From positions 32,371,725 through 32,435,724 of the forward strand of contig JAQFVV010000002.1 of the NCBI GenBank assembly GCA_028023455.1: a DNA stretch of 64,000 nucleotides, written 5' to 3'. Both the position numbers and the translations under genes were made by a program. This stretch comes from Epiperipatus broadwayi (Eukaryota > Onychophora > Udeonychophora > Euonychophora > Peripatidae). Positions 60,133-64,000 of the stretch are shown in pieces. The notes beneath the pieces are model-generated. The model was not told where the DNA came from. It saw nothing but the letters and a program-made list of their open reading frames with translations, and made no database searches. Position 1 is the stretch's first letter. Each line of letters starts with the position of its first letter.

Positions 60133-60419
60133 TTATATCAGGACGCTGGGATTTTATTCATGGAGAAGCCGCTATGCTAAAAAATAGAGCAGCCCAATCT
60201 CGAAGTATGTCAACTAGAGCATATAGACGCAAACTGCAGAAGCGATTAATGCATCACAAACAGCAGTTATTGGATTTGGAAGATGCTAAGAAAAATTTCT
60301 TTACGAATCAGATGGATAAAACTGAAACTATTTCTCCGTCAATTGAAGGTCTTAAAGAAGCCTTTGTAAAACAGCAGGAAATGCTTTTTAAAATGCAAAT
60401 CAAACAAAGAGCAGCTAAG
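60133..60419 (+). CDS. BIRC6: BIRC6 exon 9 of window, basic coiled coil; tandem acceptor
   Basis: Encodes VISGRWDFIHGEAAML, then Arg/Lys-rich YRRKLQKRLMHHKQQLLDLED and a long helix ending MQIKQRAAK before GTAGTT (phase 0). The RKL..RLMHHKQQL core matches RKIRKQLVHHKQQL of vertebrate BIRC6. The acceptor is a tandem TAGCAG: AG at 60128-60129 or 60131-60132. Both keep the frame, differing by one Ala codon; the downstream site was chosen here. No later exon is recognised before the window ends. Confidence 0.9.
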
Positions 60420-61456
60420 GTAGTTTATGTATATATTCTCGTAGTTTGAAATTATTTTAAATTTATTTAAGAATTGAATTACTAAACAGATAAGTATTTT
60501 TTTTAAAAAAAAATCATTTCTCACAGCTTGTTGTTGATTTTTTTTTAATGACCGATTTTCACGAACTACGCTATAATACTTACCTAATATACTGTAGATG
60601 TTAAATCATTCTGGAAAGGTAAAAGTAAACAATAAGATTGGAAGTTTTGCACATTTAACAAGAAATATGAAAAAATCGAAGTACTATAGAAAAATAATTT
60701 AAATTCTTTCAAATAAGCATATATAAAAATTTATAATAGAGGTGTTTTTTTTCTGCAATAATCTTATAAAATAACATACATTAAAAAAAAACTAATAAAA
60801 ATATTGCCTCTCTTATGTCTGTGTAGTTATTGGATTTTTTGGTCATACATAGAAAGCTATATCACTTACTGGATTTTTTGGTCATACCTAATAAGCTATA
60901 TCACTTAACTGCATGATTTCACTGACAATAACTAAATGTTTTTAATATAAGCCATCATTATATTTATTACCTATTTAAGTACTTATAATAACAATTATAT
61001 TGTTAATTTTGCAGCTTTCACTTCTAGATTATCTCACTGTTATTAAGTTCCTTGTGTCAGCTACCTGATCTTAGTATGATAAAAATATTAATTGAATTAG
61101 TGAACCTTTTTTTTTTTTACAATGACGATTTATAGTGAAAGTAAGTAATGATTACTAAGTAATGCTTTTGTTAACAGATGTTAAAACTAACTAGTTTGCA
61201 TATAATTCTATATTGATGACAAAATAGCTGCTCATCATCATAGAGAGCTACGATAATGTACAAATATTTATATAGATTGTATAACAGGCATCTGTTATAT
61301 TACATGTTATTTATTGTATATTGAGTGCATAATAAAACAACTCTATATGAAGTAAAAAATAGACATGTTTAAAAAGATGTGTGATTAGTAATTAAATCTT
61401 ATATTATAGGTCTTATAAATATCATTTGTAATAAGTATATTTAAAACAGAAGCAAA
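60420..61456. other. intron after exon 9
   Basis: Only the 39-bp duplication is distinct; no further BIRC6 exon seen. Confidence 0.5.
60831..60908 (+). repeat. 39-bp tandem duplication
   Basis: Two copies of TGGATTTTTTGGTCATAC followed by AAGCTATATCACTTA. Confidence 0.8.
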
Positions 61457-63093
61457 ATTCTCCGTAGAAGTAGTGCCACCCAGTGCAAGTCAGAATAATC
61501 GATGGATGCAAGAAGGTTGGTGCGTAAAGTCCCTATCTAGTGCCTACTCACTCAATATCCCCAGACTAGTTTCTAGCCGGTGGCTTTCCTAAATGAAGAG
61601 TTATTGATCTGAGAGCACTATACCTAGATTTTAGGATCTAATGCAACCCTCTAGCAGCCATCTTTTATCGATTTAGTTAACAATAAAGCTATGACTCCAA
61701 AATTTGTACACATAGGAAATAATGATCATGTTATGTTTATTGGTTTAATATCAATCCTGCCCAATGGCTTGATGGTGACTATTGTTATTAAAGAACCTAA
61801 GACACCAAGATACATAGTTGCTGAACTAAGTTCAGATTTATATGTCTGTACAAATGAACGAGCTTGGATTGAAAGCATTATTGTGTTTGCATTTTGGACA
61901 CGTAGCTTTATAGTTAACTAAATAGGTAAAAGGTAGTTGTTAAAGGATTCTATTATATCCTATGATCTAGCTGCAGTGCTCTCAGATTCAAATCTTTTCA
62001 TTCAAGAAAGTCACAAGCTAAGAACTTGTCTGGAGATATTGAATGAGTGGGCACTAGATAGGAATTTTATGCACAAATCTTGAATCTATGGATTAGTCTG
62101 GTTGGCTTTACTATACACCTGGGTCTCATTTTATGTGGATTATTTTAATGCGATTTTGAAGTTATGCGATTCATGTTTCTTCTTAATATCTTTCATATTT
62201 CACTATATTTATTAGATATCAAGAAATTTAAATTATTAATAACTTATTTTCACTTGAAATACTTTTTTTTTCCCCAAAAATATAACGTTATATTAGCAGC
62301 TAACGTGAATATGGCCTGAGGCTATATTTAGAAACTTAGCTTCTATGTAAATAACCTACTTATACTAATGAGTAAATAATAATAATAAATTTATACTTAC
62401 ATATAAAAATATCGCAATAAATATTCAAAAAATTTAAACTTTTAAAATGTATTTTGTTATATATAACAGAAATAAATAATCTTTTAGATATTTAAAATAA
62501 AAAACGAAGATTTTATAAACTGAAAATAATCTTTCTAATGATAATGTATAATCTTTTTGTTTTGATTGAAGATCTCATTTTTTTAATATAGAAACAGAAA
62601 ATCATTAACACAGCACAAGACTGAAAGTGGCGCTAGTTGTACATCACATCACAAATAAAAATAAAGTTGCTAACAGGTTTCTCTGGGCATAATTGCTGAG
62701 AGATTCTTGACTTCGTTTAAGGAGAAGCCACGATACATCACATCGAATCTTATTTCTTACCAGTTTACAAATGAACGCTAGCGGTAATGATTAAAATATG
62801 TATGAAAAATGTAAAATTAAATACTGTAGTTAATAAAAAAAGTCTGTCTTGTATTAATTTTTTTCAAATATTTGAAATTTTTTATTAGTCATACTTTATT
62901 TGCTTATTTTTTTAGTGCGAATTTTAAAATAATATTTCCTTGTTGCTTTGCTTTTATGCGAATTCTGAAAATTACAGATCCTATCCCCATTTTTCAAGGT
63001 AAGTTAAATCTATTTTTGTGCGATTTTTTTTAATGCAGGTTTTCTGTGGAACCTATCTACCGCATAAAACGAAACTCAAGTGTATAAAGAATT
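61457..63093. mobile_element. long-TIR element, family 'X', copy 2, split by a Y MITE
   Basis: The left arm (ATTCTCCGTAGAAGTAGTGC, CTATCTAGTGCCTACTCA, CCAGACTAGTTTCTAGCC) pairs with the right arm (AAGCTAAGAACTTGTCTGGAG, TGAGTGGGCACTAGATAG), which runs to ACTATA at 62115 and resumes TAAAGAATTTT after the nested MITE (62116-63082). The 76-codon open frame at 61691-61921 lies between the arms and has no recognisable domain. Confidence 0.7.
62116..63082. mobile_element. TA-flanked MITE, family 'Y', copy 3, nested in X
   Basis: CACCTGGGTCTCATTTTATG ... CATAAAACGAAACTCAAGTG, with TA on both sides. It contains the same LINE 3'-end segment as copy 2 (about 62660-62725: GCTAACAGGTTTCTCTGGGC, GAGAGATTCTTGACTTCG). 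No ORF. Confidence 0.82.
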
Positions 63094-64000
63094 TTGTCTC
63101 TGTTTTAACAGCTTGTGTAAGCATAGGAAATAATGATCATGTGATATAAATTATATTTACAGAAATGTGTTTATTTTTAAAAGAAATTGCATAATAGTTT
63201 TTAGTTTTCTTCTAACTAAAAGTAAAACATTAATTTTAAATTAAAGTTACCATTAAATTTTTTAAAAGTAAGTATAAATTATGTTTTAAAGAAATATTTG
63301 TATTTAATTTATACTTAAAAAAATTAATTAATTTTAAACCGCATGTTCCATTTTTATAAATTTATGGCTTTTTTTATAAATTGATTATGTCAGAAATCAA
63401 ATATATTATTAGACATTAACAGGCTAGTGGAGGGAAAAGCTCTTTTCAATATTTTTTTGGCTTATTACAATTCTGTCTCTTTTATTTGTTTTGATGCAGA
63501 AACATTATTTCATCTTGGAACATTTTTTTTTTTTTTAAAGATAATTCTTGTCTTTTGATACTTACATGATAATTGTCCTTCGTTAATAATCATTTTTTCT
63601 TGTTATGTGCTCAATCTATTTCCGTTACAGACCTTTAGTTTTTATAATAATATCAGTAATGTTATTCTGAACTTAAGCTTGTTCATTTCTTTCCTTATTA
63701 TTTCAGTGTATGTTTTTTCACTACTATTTTGAGTTATTTGCAGTATATGTTTCATTTTATTGCATCTGAAGCCATTTTCATATCTTTTTATTTTTCCTGT
63801 TTTATTATTTCAGTTGATACCAGCACTTTTTAGTGATATAAACATTATTTTATTTTGACTAATATATTTTCATTCTTTTTCATATTGACTAAATGAAGTT
63901 TATTCATTTTGGACACCACCACCCCCCCTTCCCAATCGTACTAGATTGTAGGTTTAGGAATCACTAGACTAAAAAAATTAGGCTGATTTTTTTGATTGTT
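63094..64000. other. intron, no gene
   Basis: T-rich sequence with homopolymers; the next BIRC6 exon must lie beyond the window. Confidence 0.5.

Larger units (their letters stand above)
4705..60419 (+). other. BIRC6: BIRC6 (BRUCE/Apollon)-like gene, central portion (gene span, nine exons)
   Basis: The product is a very large E2/E3 hybrid ubiquitin ligase that ubiquitinates caspases, SMAC and LC3. In animals it carries an N-terminal BIR domain and a C-terminal UBC domain with a long helical and beta-rich scaffold between them; only scaffold is encoded here. Nine exons join with matching phases (2,2,1,0,1,0,2,1,1,0 from first acceptor to last donor), all with AG acceptors and GT donors, into about 900 residues without a stop. 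Landmarks familiar from BIRC6 appear in order: YGLYGTPF, GLLEVEPLHFTC, SAEQQLQ...KQQQLIKLQQQK, VIERMHSGARRF, SLSIDIW, LPPPVCRF, IGRYG, EDIQCRY, IFPQDR, HHKQQL. Introns are 0.09 to 17.2 kb and full of repeats. The gene is incomplete at both window ends. Orthology is recalled from family knowledge, not searched. Confidence 0.93.

Noticed and set aside
61691-61921. 76-codon ORF inside element X
   Set aside because: The corresponding part of the other X copy (6390-6540) is not open; probably chance.

Overview
The window is animal nuclear DNA: strongly AT-rich, with spliceosomal introns of up to 17 kb and a dense load of retrotransposons, MITE-like elements and long inverted repeats. It resembles an invertebrate genome such as a mollusc or chelicerate, but nothing here fixes the species. 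I found no bacterial gene, tRNA, rRNA or CRISPR array.

The only host gene I can support is on the + strand and runs off both ends. It is the middle of a BIRC6 (BRUCE/Apollon) orthologue, the giant BIR- and UBC-domain E2/E3 ubiquitin ligase that blocks caspases and autophagy. Nine exons (4705-4959, 5128-5471, 10669-11087, 28302-28407, 44683-44897, 45873-46678, 57879-58015, 58102-58230, 60133-60419) join in one reading frame with GT-AG borders and encode about 900 residues. The BIR and UBC domains lie outside the window. Everything else listed lies in introns of this gene, or just upstream of the first recognised exon.

The most notable mobile element is a young, apparently complete LTR element (17904-25584) in the 17-kb third intron. 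Its two 2,563-bp LTRs are almost identical (TG...CA ends, 4-bp ATAT flanks). They enclose a 2.55-kb interior with a single 387-codon ORF of unknown family and no protease, reverse transcriptase or integrase. It is a non-autonomous, large-LTR element whose protein I do not recognise.

Other elements by region: LINE endonuclease relic (1.06-1.86 kb); long-TIR element (5.9-6.8 kb); LINE with an SGNH-esterase ORF1 and the start of ORF2 (6.8-8.9 kb); Penelope-like GIY-YIG relic (8.9-9.2 kb); TA-flanked MITE family 'Y' (11.4, 54.6 and 62.1 kb); a 660-bp double-hairpin palindrome (12.9-13.6 kb); LINE RT relics on the minus strand (25.7-26.6, 46.8-48.9 and 52.7-57.1 kb); a GGTAATC-ended TIR family and a direct repeat around a TIR element (29-31.7 kb); two 1.94-kb LTR-like repeats (36.4 and 50.1 kb); a 3.35-kb TA-flanked long-TIR element (39.3-42.7 kb); and further foldbacks (15.1, 16.8, 42.7, 43.2 and 49.6 kb). 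Nested insertions give a relative order: MITE Y entered both a LINE and the long-TIR family, and two Y copies carry a piece of the same LINE's 3' end.
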